Part shown: piece by piece, positions 42,509-52,134 of the stretch
Layout of the letters: every line of letters begins with the position of its first letter
How positions within the stretch are numbered: the first letter of the stretch is position 1
NCBI RefSeq assembly: GCF_014334015.1
Contig: NZ_CP060488.1
Span: forward strand, 5,972,501-6,036,500
Length of the DNA stretch: 64,000 bases
Reading direction: 5' to 3'
Source: Bacteroides sp. M10
GTDB lineage: Bacteria > Bacteroidota > Bacteroidia > Bacteroidales > Bacteroidaceae
Program-made: the position numbers and the translations under genes
Notes under the pieces: generated by a model
What the model saw: the letters and a program-made list of their open reading frames with translations, nothing else
Databases searched by the model: none
What the model was told of the DNA's origin: nothing

Positions 42509-43684
42509 ATGGAATTATCAACAAAAACACCCCGAATTGAAGTAGTAGATGCTCTTAGAGGATTTGCTGTAATGGCGATCTTCTTAGTACATAACCTGGA
42601 ACATTTCATTTTCCCTGTTTATCCGGAAAGCTCTCCCGAATGGCTCACCATTTTGGATGCGGGAGTATTGAATGCAACCTTCTCGCTGCTTGCCGGAAAA
42701 TCTTATGCCATATTCGCTCTGCTTTTTGGATTCACTTTCTTTATCCAGTCGCACAACCAGCAATTAAAAGGAAAAGATTTCGGTTACCGTTTTTTATGGA
42801 GAATGGTATTACTTGCAGGATTTGCCACTCTTAATGCCGCTTTCTTTCCCGCAGGAGATGTCCTGTTGCTGTTCGTTGTAGTCAGTCTCGTACTGTTTAT
42901 CGTACGTAAGTGGAGTGACAAAGCGATTCTAATCACCGCCATCTTGTTTTCACTGCAACCGATTGAATGGTTTCATTATATAATGAGCCTTTTCAATCCT
43001 GCCTATACCCTACCCGATTTGAATGTTGGAGCCATGTATGCTGAAGTAGCGGAATACACCAAAGCCGGAAACTTTTGGGATTTTCTGATAGGTAATATTA
43101 CTTTAGGACAGAAAGCAAGCCTGTTTTGGGCTATCGGTGCCGGACGTTTCTTGCAGACTGCCGGACTTTTCCTGTTTGGCTTATATATCGGACGCAAAGA
43201 ATTGTTCGTAACTACCGAATCTCATTTGAAGTTCTGGATGAAAGCACTTATTATTGCAGCTATCAGTTTCGCGCCACTGTATTCTCTGAAAGAACAGATC
43301 ATGCAAAGTGACAGCAGTCTGATTCAGCAAACAGTAGGTACTGCTTTTGATATGTGGCAGAAGTTTGCATTCACGATTGTACTTGTTTCTTCTTTCATGT
43401 TGCTTTATCAGAAAGATAAATTCAAGAAAGCCGTATCCAACCTACGATTCTACGGAAAAATGAGTTTGACCAACTATATTTCCCAATCTATTTTAGGAGC
43501 TATTATCTATTTTCCATTCGGGCTTTATCTTGCTCCTTACTGTGGATATACTCTTAGCTTGATTATAGGTATCGTTCTTTTCCTGTTACAGGTTAAGTTC
43601 TGCAAATGGTGGCTATCTAACCATAAACAAGGACCATTGGAGACAATATGGCATAAATGGACTTGGATCGGAACCAAGAAATGA
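42509..43684 (+). CDS. DUF418-family membrane protein
   Basis: The 391-residue protein has about ten hydrophobic segments and the DUF418 features: VVDALRGFAVMAIFLVHNLE at the N-terminus and, near the C-terminus, RFYGKMSLTNYISQSILGAI. The family is related to acyltransferase-3/heparan-acetyltransferase-like membrane proteins; the reaction is not known. A strong bidirectional terminator follows at 43954-43990. Confidence 0.85.
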   Translation: MELSTKTPRIEVVDALRGFAVMAIFLVHNLEHFIFPVYPESSPEWLTILDAGVLNATFSLLAGKSYAIFALLFGFTFFIQSHNQQLKGKDFGYRFLWRMVLLAGFATLNAAFFPAGDVLLLFVVVSLVLFIVRKWSDKAILITAILFSLQPIEWFHYIMSLFNPAYTLPDLNVGAMYAEVAEYTKAGNFWDFLIGNITLGQKASLFWAIGAGRFLQTAGLFLFGLYIGRKELFVTTESHLKFWMKALIIAAISFAPLYSLKEQIMQSDSSLIQQTVGTAFDMWQKFAFTIVLVSSFMLLYQKDKFKKAVSNLRFYGKMSLTNYISQSILGAIIYFPFGLYLAPYCGYTLSLIIGIVLFLLQVKFCKWWLSNHKQGPLETIWHKWTWIGTKK

Positions 43685-44044
43685 CAGGAAGAAAAGCAGG
43701 CTACGAAATATGCACAACTACAAACGAACAACTTACGAATATGAAACTGAACGTATCACTCTAAAGCATCAACAACACATGTGTATATCCGCAGCCTGCC
43801 TGTTGAAATTGAGATGATGCCAATACAACAAGATTCTCGCAAGAAGGATTTGCAAGTGGACTTAAAGAATGCAAAGGAAATGAAAGAACTGTACCAAGTG
43901 AGGAAAAATACCCGAAAATAGGCAGAATCAGGGCCATGTACAGAGAAAAAAGAAGCGCCTCCACAATCTTCAAAAGATTATAGAGGCGCTATTTTATTAT
44001 TTATCTTTTTATGATCTATATCTGAAATTTCAGAAGAGACAAAA
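43685..44044. other. Intergenic region between convergent genes
   Basis: No convincing gene is seen in this 360-base stretch. Its only clear feature is the bidirectional terminator at 43954-43990. A 70-codon reading frame on the minus strand has no start signal or recognisable domain and is likely chance. Confidence 0.5.
43954..43990. terminator. Bidirectional terminator between DUF418 and phosphohexomutase genes
   Basis: AGCGCCTC (43954-43961) pairs with GAGGCGCT (43983-43990), with an inner AATCTT/AAGATT extension giving a nearly continuous stem. ATTTTATTATTT follows on the plus strand and TTCTTTTTT follows on the minus strand. Confidence 0.8.
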
Positions 44045-45790
44045 TCAGATACCCAATGATTTTTTCACTGCTTCAATCTTTTCCATGGCGGCAGATTCGG
44101 CAGAAGCATAACAGTTGCGGCATCCCATTTCACCCTGAACTTCCATATAGAACTTAATCTTCGGTTCTGTACCTGAAGGACGAACAGAAACTTTGCTACC
44201 GTCTTCTGTGAAATATTGAAGAACGTTAGATGGTTCCGGCATATCAATTACAGTTACGTTACCTTTATCGTCTGTCTGTTTCAGAGTCTTATAATCTTTG
44301 CTCAAGATCACTTTTGAGCCACCCAATTCTTTCGGAGGATTAGCGCGGAAGTTTTCCATCATCGCTTTGATTTCTTCAGCACCGCTCTTACCCGGTTTCA
44401 CTACGTTTACAGTAAACTCTTTAGAGAATCCATATTCTACGTAGATATCGAGCAACAACTGATACAAAGATTTGCCATTATCTTTTGCCCATGCAGCAAC
44501 TTCAGCAATCAGACAGCAAGCAGATACAGCATCTTTATCACGAACAAAATCTTCAGCAAGGAATCCGTAGCTTTCTTCACCACCACCGATATATTTCTTT
44601 TTACCTTCACGCAGACGGATTTCACGGGCAATCCACTTAAATCCGGTATAGCAGTCAAGCATTTCGATGTTATTCTTATCAGCGATTTTCTTGATAAGTT
44701 CGGTAGTAACGATTGTCTTTACACAGAACTCATTACCTTTAATCTTACCCAGTTGTTTGTATTGAGTCAGAATATAATAAAGGTACATCATACAAGTCTG
44801 GTTACCGTTAATCAGTACCCATTCGCCCTTGTCATCCTTACAAGCGATACCCACACGGTCAGCATCCGGATCGGAAGCCATTACGAGGTCAGCATCAATT
44901 TCTTTGGCAAGGTTTACAGCCATAGAAAGAGCTTCTGCATTTTCAGGATTCGGAGATACAACAGTCGGGAAGTTACCGTCCTTAACCATTTGTTCGGGAA
45001 CAGTGAATACGTTTTCGAATCCCCACATCTTCAATGCACGCGGAATCAACATCATACCTGTACCGTGAATCGGAGTATAGACAATCTTCATATCTTTGTG
45101 ACGGGCAATAGCTGCCGGATCAATAGAAACGGTTTTCACCATGTCCAGATAAATCTTATCAATGTCTTCACCGATAATCTGAATCAAATCAGGATTTCCC
45201 TGGAATTTAATGTCAGCAGCAGAGGCAATGGCATTCACTTCATCAATGATACCCTTATCATGCGGAGCCAACACTTGTGCACCATCATCCCAATATGCCT
45301 TGTAACCGTTGTATTCTTTCGGATTGTGAGAAGCAGTCAGAATGATACCGCTCTGGCAACCGAGGTGACGGATAGCAAAAGACATTTCCGGAGTCGGACG
45401 CATATCGTCAAACAGATACACTTTAATGCCATTGGCAGAGAAAATATTAGCAGAAGTCTCTGCAAACAAACGGCTGTTGTTACGGCAGTCGTGACCTACT
45501 ACTACAGAAATCTGCGGCAGATCTTTGAAGTTCTTCTTCAGATAATTGGAAAGTCCTTGAGTAGCAGCACCTACCGTATAGATATTCATACGATTACTAC
45601 CTACTCCCATGATACCACGCAGACCACCAGTACCAAATTCAAGGTCTTTGTAGAAAGCTTCAATAAGTTCGGTTTTATCATCGTTTTCCAACATGCGTTT
45701 CACTTCAGCCTGGGTTTCAGCATCATAAGCCGGGGTTAGCCATTTTTCGGCTTTTTCAGTGACCTGTTTAATAAGTTCCTGATTTTCCAT
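44045..45790 (-). CDS. Phosphoglucomutase/phosphomannomutase family enzyme
   Basis: The 581-residue protein is a full-length alpha-D-phosphohexomutase: catalytic serine loop TASHNPKEYNGYK, metal loop ASDPDADRVG, sugar loop GGEESYGF and phosphate loop VRPSGTEPKIKFY. Length and N-terminal extension fit the PgcA/phosphopentomutase-like branch. It interconverts hexose 1- and 6-phosphates for glycan and nucleotide-sugar synthesis. A -7-like TACATTTG (45852-45845) lies 55 bp upstream. Confidence 0.92.
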   Translation of the reverse strand: MENQELIKQVTEKAEKWLTPAYDAETQAEVKRMLENDDKTELIEAFYKDLEFGTGGLRGIMGVGSNRMNIYTVGAATQGLSNYLKKNFKDLPQISVVVGHDCRNNSRLFAETSANIFSANGIKVYLFDDMRPTPEMSFAIRHLGCQSGIILTASHNPKEYNGYKAYWDDGAQVLAPHDKGIIDEVNAIASAADIKFQGNPDLIQIIGEDIDKIYLDMVKTVSIDPAAIARHKDMKIVYTPIHGTGMMLIPRALKMWGFENVFTVPEQMVKDGNFPTVVSPNPENAEALSMAVNLAKEIDADLVMASDPDADRVGIACKDDKGEWVLINGNQTCMMYLYYILTQYKQLGKIKGNEFCVKTIVTTELIKKIADKNNIEMLDCYTGFKWIAREIRLREGKKKYIGGGEESYGFLAEDFVRDKDAVSACCLIAEVAAWAKDNGKSLYQLLLDIYVEYGFSKEFTVNVVKPGKSGAEEIKAMMENFRANPPKELGGSKVILSKDYKTLKQTDDKGNVTVIDMPEPSNVLQYFTEDGSKVSVRPSGTEPKIKFYMEVQGEMGCRNCYASAESAAMEKIEAVKKSLGI

Positions 45791-45844
45791 TTCGATTGTT
45801 ATTTATTGGTTAATGAATTATTTATTATCAATTTCTTGAGCACA

Positions 45845-45852
45845 CAAATGTA
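45845..45852 (-). promoter_or_regulatory. -7 element upstream of the phosphohexomutase gene
   Basis: TACATTTG on the minus strand is a full match to TAnnTTTG. No -33 TTTG is visible at the right distance. Confidence 0.4.
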
Positions 45853-45882
45853 AAATAATAAGTTTATAAATCCTAGTTATTC

Positions 45883-45946
45883 AATTGAAAATTGAGAATT
45901 GAAAATCAAAAAATGATTGATTACTGTTATTTCTCAATTTTCAATT
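45883..45946. repeat. AATTGAAAATTGAGAA inverted repeat
   Basis: A 16-bp perfect inverted repeat (45883-45898 and 45931-45946) with a 32-base spacer. The same short AT-rich element also occurs once, imperfectly, at about 5549-5577. It may serve as a terminator for the dipeptidase gene ending at 45955. Confidence 0.5.
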
Positions 45947-45954
45947 CTCAATTC

Positions 45955-47592
45955 TTATTTTACCAAATATCTATCACCGGTCTGTTTGACATATTCTTGC
46001 AAGAATTCTTTCGGATATCCGGGACGGATCACACCGGCTGGTTGTCCGATAGAATTACGCTCAAACTTACCATCTTTAACACGCTTCACTACTCCATCAT
46101 TATACTTCACAATCAAGAATGTACCTAATTGTTTCCAAGTATCGAAAGTGCTCTGTGCAGTCATATTTGTATAATTTGTCAGAAAATCAACTGCTGCGTT
46201 CTTATCTTTAGCCAACAGTTTGGCAGCCATCTCTTCAATGCCTTCCTGTGCATTGTTGAAAGTCGTCTCCATTTCTTTCTGCGCTTCCCGTACATCACCG
46301 ATCATCAAATCATAACGCGGATAGACCATATTAGATACCCAGTTGAAAATCCAGAAAGCTGAATTCCAGGAGAATGTTATATAATCGGCTCCATCTACAC
46401 GGGTATAGCATACCGGAACTTTCGTTGCGCAGCAATAGACCGGAGTAAATACCGTCATGTTGGCATCATCCACACCAAACCAAAGTACACCACCTATCGG
46501 GTCCGGCTTATGAGCACGCATCTGTGCAACAAATACAAATCCGCTTTGTTGAGTGGAAATGGGACGTTCGTTGAAATATTCCTTGTCGTCTACCTTGAAG
46601 TTCAGAGGAGAAAGGCGATATGGCGTCTTATAAGGACCTGCTCCGAAATCATTGGAAATATCAAGAGGCGTACCTTCATAGTGGTCGCGCATCATATCTT
46701 TCACATCCTGTACAGACAGTTTATGTTTCGGTTTCACAAAAAGAGGCATCGGAGTATCGGTCTTTCCCTCAATATAAGGAAGATAATCTTTTCCATGATC
46801 CGTGAACTTATTAAAATAGCTCCACACACGTGCCTCACAGAAACGGCGGGCACCAAAATCAAGAGGTGCATAGGCCAGCGAAAAGCTAAAATCTTTGTTT
46901 ACCCCATTAAAATATCCCTTCTCGCGGGCAAAAGAAACGACATCCGGAGAGTACATACAGTTCTCCTTGTCATTCATATCAAACTGGTGGATACGTGACT
47001 GATTGGCATGAGCCGAGATACAATCATCGGGTACACGTACAGCTACCCAAACAGCTCCACGAATTCCGGGACCTTTACCAATCATTTCCATGATCCATAT
47101 TTCGTTCGGATCGGCAATAGTAAAAGACTCTCCTTCGCTATAATAACCGTATTGCTGCACTAAATCGGTCATGATTTTAATTGCTTCACGGGCAGTGCGC
47201 GAACGTTGCAAACCAATATAAATCAGACTTCCGTAATCAATAATCCCTGTAGAATCCGCCAGTTCCGGACGTCCGCCGAAAGTAGTCTCACCAATCGTAA
47301 CCTGATATTCATTCATATTACCGACTACATTGTAAGTCTGACGTGCCTGCTCTATTTCTCCCAGATACTTGCCGGTATCCCATTCATACACTTTCAACAT
47401 CGTTCCCTTCGGGTAGGTAGCAGCCGGATAATGATAAAGTTCTCCGAACAGGCCATACGAGTCGGCAGAATAGGAAACGATTGTCGAACCATCGGCAGAC
47501 GCATTCTTTCCGACAATCAGGTTAGTGCAGGCGAAAGTGTTCGCCACAGCCGCCATAAATACGGCAGCACAAAGAATAATTCTTCTTTTCAT
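45955..47592 (-). CDS. C69-family dipeptidase
   Basis: The 545-residue protein is an Ntn hydrolase of peptidase family C69 (PepD type). The N-terminal segment ends TFACTNLIVGKNASADGSTI; Cys22 would become the catalytic N-terminal nucleophile after cleavage. ESFTIADPNEIWIMEMIGKG and the ISAHANQSRIHQF segment are typical. It cleaves dipeptides in the periplasm. The start at 47592 was chosen because it yields a normal signal peptide; an ATG at 47664 adds 24 residues that overlap the upstream gene. It likely forms an operon with the M23 gene. Confidence 0.9.
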   Translation of the reverse strand: MKRRIILCAAVFMAAVANTFACTNLIVGKNASADGSTIVSYSADSYGLFGELYHYPAATYPKGTMLKVYEWDTGKYLGEIEQARQTYNVVGNMNEYQVTIGETTFGGRPELADSTGIIDYGSLIYIGLQRSRTAREAIKIMTDLVQQYGYYSEGESFTIADPNEIWIMEMIGKGPGIRGAVWVAVRVPDDCISAHANQSRIHQFDMNDKENCMYSPDVVSFAREKGYFNGVNKDFSFSLAYAPLDFGARRFCEARVWSYFNKFTDHGKDYLPYIEGKTDTPMPLFVKPKHKLSVQDVKDMMRDHYEGTPLDISNDFGAGPYKTPYRLSPLNFKVDDKEYFNERPISTQQSGFVFVAQMRAHKPDPIGGVLWFGVDDANMTVFTPVYCCATKVPVCYTRVDGADYITFSWNSAFWIFNWVSNMVYPRYDLMIGDVREAQKEMETTFNNAQEGIEEMAAKLLAKDKNAAVDFLTNYTNMTAQSTFDTWKQLGTFLIVKYNDGVVKRVKDGKFERNSIGQPAGVIRPGYPKEFLQEYVKQTGDRYLVK

Positions 47593-47617
47593 AAATATAT
47601 GATTCACTTTTAATAAT

Positions 47618-49273
47618 TTACCAAACAAAACTTTCACGAGCCACCGTTTCATTTCCACATCCATCGGTCACTGTGAACTCGACAGTATGCTTTCCGCCCT
47701 TCTTCACGTGTTTCGGATCAAGTACGCATTCCCAGTACGATTTCACAATATTAGGGCGTCCGAAAAGTGCATACTTACCATCAATCGTTCCACGATAGGA
47801 AGCAATTCCCGCCCCCTGATCTTTCAACCGATAGACAATCTTTCCGTTTCTTCCCCACTGGTTCTTATTGACAGGAATAATCTCCGGCGGAATGGTGTCG
47901 ATAGCAACAGTATAAGTTCCCAGCTCCCTGATAGCCGCCTTCATGTATCCGTCTTCATATTTTCCGCCTATGCTGTATTTTCCTCCCTTCGGAGTGATAC
48001 GGGCTACATAATATTTGGTCGTATCGGCAACCGGCTTTCTACGCAACCCGATACAAAGTTCACAAGCTGCATGCAATGGAACCGTCTTATCATTCAGTTG
48101 ATAAGTAAAAGCAACGGCACCACTATCCGCCTTCATCTGATAATTGAGGGGGACATCGTCATACAACATTCCTTTCGGAATAACCAGGCTCAATCCCGGT
48201 TCTTGCAAATAATTAGTCTTATTCCAGGTGAAATAATATTTCTCCCGATGATTCAATGGTTCAACCGGCTGCTTCCGGCCCCGTACGGTAAAACGATAGT
48301 TGGAAGTGTTTCCGAAAGCATCTTTCAATGTATATAAGAACTGATAATCCCGTTCCTCGTCAATCGTCACCAGACCACGATTATCATTCGACGCTTTCAG
48401 CAGACGCAACGTATTCCCCGGATCAATAAAAGATTTCATATATTGTCCATACGTCCAAGAGTTAATCATCCGGTTTTCTTCCTGCGAGAAACGATCTACG
48501 GTGCTGCGAAATATTTCATTCCCATCTACCGTGAGCACCACAGAATAGACTCCGTAATGGTTACTTACGCCATCCATGTAATCGTATGCCTTGATGCCCA
48601 GTCCTATCACTCCCCATGCTTCCACAGGACGTTCGCTATTGGGAAGAATCGTTTTATTCTCCTGCTTTCCATCCACCACTCCTTTGCCCGGTTGCGGAAA
48701 AAATAGGATGCCGTCAGCTTTCGGAGCACGCGTATCTTTTATTTTCGACTGGAAAAAAGGCATAGGGTCAATATAATCTCCCGATTCCGTTTCAAACACA
48801 TCCAGATGAAGATGTGGGCCGAACGAATATCCGGTATTGCCGCTCCATGCAATCTGCTGACCTCCTTTTACCGGATATTCTCCCGGTTCGGGAACAATCT
48901 CCACTTCCCAGTTCTCTTCTTCATATTGAAGTTTCTCCACCCTTTCGGCAATGGGAGAAACAAAACCGCTCAAGTGACGGTTGATAGTTGAATAACCATT
49001 ATGGTAGCAGACATCAAGTACATATCCCGATCCATTCGTGACACGAATACGTGAAATATAGCCATCAGCAAGAGCACGGACGGGTTTACCGATCACTCCG
49101 CCTGTTTTAAAATCCAGCCCGCCATGGAAGTGATTGGAGCGGATTTCGCCAAAGTTTCCACTCAATGTAAGAGGAAAGTCAAAAGGAGGCACAAAGGTAG
49201 CTTGCTTTTTCTCTTGTCCATACCCTCCGATGCAGCAAGCCAGCATCAAAGCTGTGATATATCGTCTCATCAT
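47618..49273 (-). CDS. M23-family metallopeptidase
   Basis: The 551-residue protein has a signal peptide (MMRRYITALMLACCIGGYG), then an M23 LytM-like domain near the N-terminus with zinc ligands in HFHGGLDFKTGG and GPHLHLDVFE. The remaining 400 residues are beta-rich and of unknown fold. M23 enzymes cut peptide cross-links in peptidoglycan. The start at 49273 or 49270 was preferred over the ATG at 49315, which would add residues ahead of the signal peptide. The C69 gene follows 25 bp later. Confidence 0.88.
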   Translation of the reverse strand: MMRRYITALMLACCIGGYGQEKKQATFVPPFDFPLTLSGNFGEIRSNHFHGGLDFKTGGVIGKPVRALADGYISRIRVTNGSGYVLDVCYHNGYSTINRHLSGFVSPIAERVEKLQYEEENWEVEIVPEPGEYPVKGGQQIAWSGNTGYSFGPHLHLDVFETESGDYIDPMPFFQSKIKDTRAPKADGILFFPQPGKGVVDGKQENKTILPNSERPVEAWGVIGLGIKAYDYMDGVSNHYGVYSVVLTVDGNEIFRSTVDRFSQEENRMINSWTYGQYMKSFIDPGNTLRLLKASNDNRGLVTIDEERDYQFLYTLKDAFGNTSNYRFTVRGRKQPVEPLNHREKYYFTWNKTNYLQEPGLSLVIPKGMLYDDVPLNYQMKADSGAVAFTYQLNDKTVPLHAACELCIGLRRKPVADTTKYYVARITPKGGKYSIGGKYEDGYMKAAIRELGTYTVAIDTIPPEIIPVNKNQWGRNGKIVYRLKDQGAGIASYRGTIDGKYALFGRPNIVKSYWECVLDPKHVKKGGKHTVEFTVTDGCGNETVARESFVW

Positions 49274-49295
49274 TCCATTCACTTTTTTACTCCCG

Positions 49296-49303
49296 CAAAT
49301 GTA
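49296..49303 (-). promoter_or_regulatory. -7 element upstream of the M23 gene
   Basis: TACATTTG on the minus strand is a full match to TAnnTTTG, 23 bp before the ATG at 49273. A -33 TTTG is not visible. Confidence 0.45.
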
Positions 49304-49422
49304 CACTATTCCCACTAAACTATGAAATATCCGGGAAGAATGATGAACTTTGATTCTAGTTAATATTTCTTTTTAATGTTATATTCATTGCAAATCAGTA
49401 GTCATTATGTTATTAATATTAG

Positions 49423-49430
49423 TACTTTTG
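49423..49430 (+). promoter_or_regulatory. -7 element upstream of the metalloprotease-SusCD operon
   Basis: TACTTTTG fits TAnnTTTG and lies 38 bp before the ATG at 49469. The -33 position shows no TTTG. Confidence 0.5.
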
Positions 49431-49468
49431 TAGCCGTTTTTTAATTATAATTAAAAGTTAGTGACTCA

Positions 49469-52102
49469 ATGAGAATGTATGTAAAAGTAATGGCAGCGGT
49501 CATTGCATGTATATTGCTGAGTGGAGAAGCGCTCTCGGCATTTGCAACTACCCCCGCTACAGAAAATCTGAGTTGGTTTAAAAAGAAAAAGAAGAAACCA
49601 GAAGAGAAAGAAGAGAAGAGTAAAAGCGACTACGAAAAATTAGTGGAAGACAGTAAAACAACGAAAGGAATGTTTGCTGTACACCAAAAGAAGAATGACT
49701 ATTATTTTGAAATTCCGACCTCACTTTTGGGACGTGATTTATTAGTTGTCAACAAACTGCAGCGAGTTCCTGCCGAACTTAATGATGCAGGTGTAAACCG
49801 TGGAGTAAACTACGAGAATCAGATGGTTTGCATGGAATGGGATAAAGCTACGGGCAAACTAATGCTACGACAACAACGCCCATTACCTCTGGCCCCCCAA
49901 ACGGATGCTATCTTCCGTTCGGTAAAGGATAATTTTATCTCTCCGTTGATTGCCGCATTCAAAATCGAAGCGATTAACGCAGATTCTACTGCATTAGTAA
50001 TCAAGGTGAATGATATTTATGACGGTACTGAAACCAGTATTAATAATGTATTTACTAATATCAATCTGGGTACTTCGGCTATCAAGAACTTATCACGTAT
50101 TTTATCCATCAAATCCTTTTCAAACAATGTCGTGGCAACTTCCGAGTTGACCACCAGAGTTACAGAAGGAACTACCACTGTTTATGTGACGGTGGAAGTT
50201 AGTTCTTCTATTCTCTTGTTGCCCGAAAAACCGATGATGGGACGATTCGACAATCAGAAAGTCGGTTATTTCACTAATCCGTTATTGAGTTTTAGTGATG
50301 CACAACAGGGTACGGATAAAACACAGTATATCACTCGCTGGCGTATGGAGCCCAAACCGGAAGACCGGGAGGCTTATCTGAAAGGTCAGCTTGTGGAACC
50401 TGCCAAGCCAATCGTATTCTACATTGATAATTCAACACCTTACCAATGGCGTACGTACATTAAAAAAGGTATCGAGGACTGGCAGATTGCTTTCGAAAAA
50501 GCTGGTTTCAAGAACGCGATTATCGCCAAGGAAATCACAGACAGTATGCATGTAGACATGGACGATGTCAATTACTCGGTACTGACTTACGCTGCTTCAG
50601 AAAAGAAAAATGCAATGGGACCTTCCCTGTTAGATCCACGTTCCGGAGAAATTCTGGAAGCTGATATTATGTGGTGGCACAATGTGCTTTCTATGGTACG
50701 CGAATGGATCACTGTGCAAACTGGAACTGTGTGTCCGGAAGCACGCAATGTGCAATTACCCGATGCTTTAATGGGAGATGCCATCCGGTTCGTTGCTTGC
50801 CATGAGGTAGGCCACTCATTGGGACTCCGTCACAATATGATGGGATCATGGGCTTTCCCGACGGATTCATTACGTTCCGAAGCATTCACTTCCAGAATGA
50901 ATTCTACCGCTTCATCTATCATGGATTATGCACGATTCAATTATATTGCACAGCCTGGAGATGGCGTAAAAGTTCTTTCTCCGCACATCGGTCCTTATGA
51001 TATGTTTGCTATCGAATATGGCTATCGTTGGTACGGAAAGAATACTCCGGAAGAAGAAAAAGATATTTTATTCGATTTCTTGAGTAAGCATACCGATCGT
51101 CTTTATAAGTATAGTGAAGCGCAGGACGTACGTGACGCGGTAGATCCACGCGCACAGAACGAAGATCTGGGTGATGATCCGGTTCGTTCTTCTTTATATG
51201 GTATCGAAAACCTGAAACGTATCGTTCCACAAATTCTTCAATGGACTACTACCGGAGAAAAGGGACAAACTTACGAAGAAGCGTCGCGTCTCTACTACGC
51301 AGTTATCAACCAGTGGAACAACTACTTATATCATGTACTTGCCAACATCGGTGGTATCTATATTGAAAATACAATTGTAGGAGACGGTGTCAAGACTTAT
51401 ACATTCGTTGAGAAAGAGAAACAAGAAGCTTCATTAAAATTCTTGATGGATGAAGTATTGACATATCCTAAATGGCTGTTTGACACGGAAGTAGGACAAT
51501 ATACCTATCTGCTCCGCAACACTCCAATCGGAAAACAGGAGAATGCTCCTACGCAAATTTTAAAGAACGCCCAAGCCTATATCCTTTGGGATTTACTAGG
51601 CAACACTCGTTTGATGCGTATGATAGAGAATGAATCTGTCAACGGAAAGAAAGCCTTTACAGTAGTGGAGCTTATGGACGGACTTCATAAAAACATTTTC
51701 GGTATTACCGAACGTGGTGGCATCCCCAATGTTATGGAACGTTCTTTGCAGAAAAACTTCCTCGATGCATTACTTACAGCAGCCGCAGAACCCGAAGCTG
51801 TAAAAATCAACAAGAAGATTGCAAACGAGCATTTTCTGCTTGACCATGCTACTCCTTTCTGTAGTTGTTATGCAGCTGAACAACGGGCACTTCGCCAGGA
51901 AGACCGAATGGGTGCTCCACGTGTGCTCAACTTCTACGGCAGTCAGCTCAACCGTATTTCTGATGCTATCTCGGTGAAACGTGGAGAGCTATTACGTATC
52001 AAGAAATTGTTGCAGAACCGCCTCGGCACTTCTGATACTGCTGCACGCTATCATTATGAAGACATGATTCTACGTATCAATACAGCTTTGGGAATCAAAT
52101 AA
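49469..52102 (+). CDS. Zinc metalloprotease, DUF5117/DUF4953 type, in a SusCD operon
   Basis: The 877-residue exported protein parallels the one at 6611-9163 in domain order. A signal peptide is followed by a Lys/Glu-rich linker, the zinc site HEVGHSLGLRHN at about residue 445 and the Met-turn-like SIMDYARFNYIAQP. It should be an extracytoplasmic zinc endopeptidase. It lies 32 bp upstream of the SusC start in the same direction and shares its operon, so it probably supplies peptides for uptake by the SusC/SusD pair. Confidence 0.87.
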   Translation: MRMYVKVMAAVIACILLSGEALSAFATTPATENLSWFKKKKKKPEEKEEKSKSDYEKLVEDSKTTKGMFAVHQKKNDYYFEIPTSLLGRDLLVVNKLQRVPAELNDAGVNRGVNYENQMVCMEWDKATGKLMLRQQRPLPLAPQTDAIFRSVKDNFISPLIAAFKIEAINADSTALVIKVNDIYDGTETSINNVFTNINLGTSAIKNLSRILSIKSFSNNVVATSELTTRVTEGTTTVYVTVEVSSSILLLPEKPMMGRFDNQKVGYFTNPLLSFSDAQQGTDKTQYITRWRMEPKPEDREAYLKGQLVEPAKPIVFYIDNSTPYQWRTYIKKGIEDWQIAFEKAGFKNAIIAKEITDSMHVDMDDVNYSVLTYAASEKKNAMGPSLLDPRSGEILEADIMWWHNVLSMVREWITVQTGTVCPEARNVQLPDALMGDAIRFVACHEVGHSLGLRHNMMGSWAFPTDSLRSEAFTSRMNSTASSIMDYARFNYIAQPGDGVKVLSPHIGPYDMFAIEYGYRWYGKNTPEEEKDILFDFLSKHTDRLYKYSEAQDVRDAVDPRAQNEDLGDDPVRSSLYGIENLKRIVPQILQWTTTGEKGQTYEEASRLYYAVINQWNNYLYHVLANIGGIYIENTIVGDGVKTYTFVEKEKQEASLKFLMDEVLTYPKWLFDTEVGQYTYLLRNTPIGKQENAPTQILKNAQAYILWDLLGNTRLMRMIENESVNGKKAFTVVELMDGLHKNIFGITERGGIPNVMERSLQKNFLDALLTAAAEPEAVKINKKIANEHFLLDHATPFCSCYAAEQRALRQEDRMGAPRVLNFYGSQLNRISDAISVKRGELLRIKKLLQNRLGTSDTAARYHYEDMILRINTALGIK

Positions 52103-52134
52103 AACAAAATCAATCACTTTAACAATCTATATTG

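Noticed and set aside
43761..43973. 70-codon reading frame between DUF418 and the phosphohexomutase gene
   Set aside because: It has no supporting start signal, promoter or family resemblance and ends near the bidirectional terminator stem.
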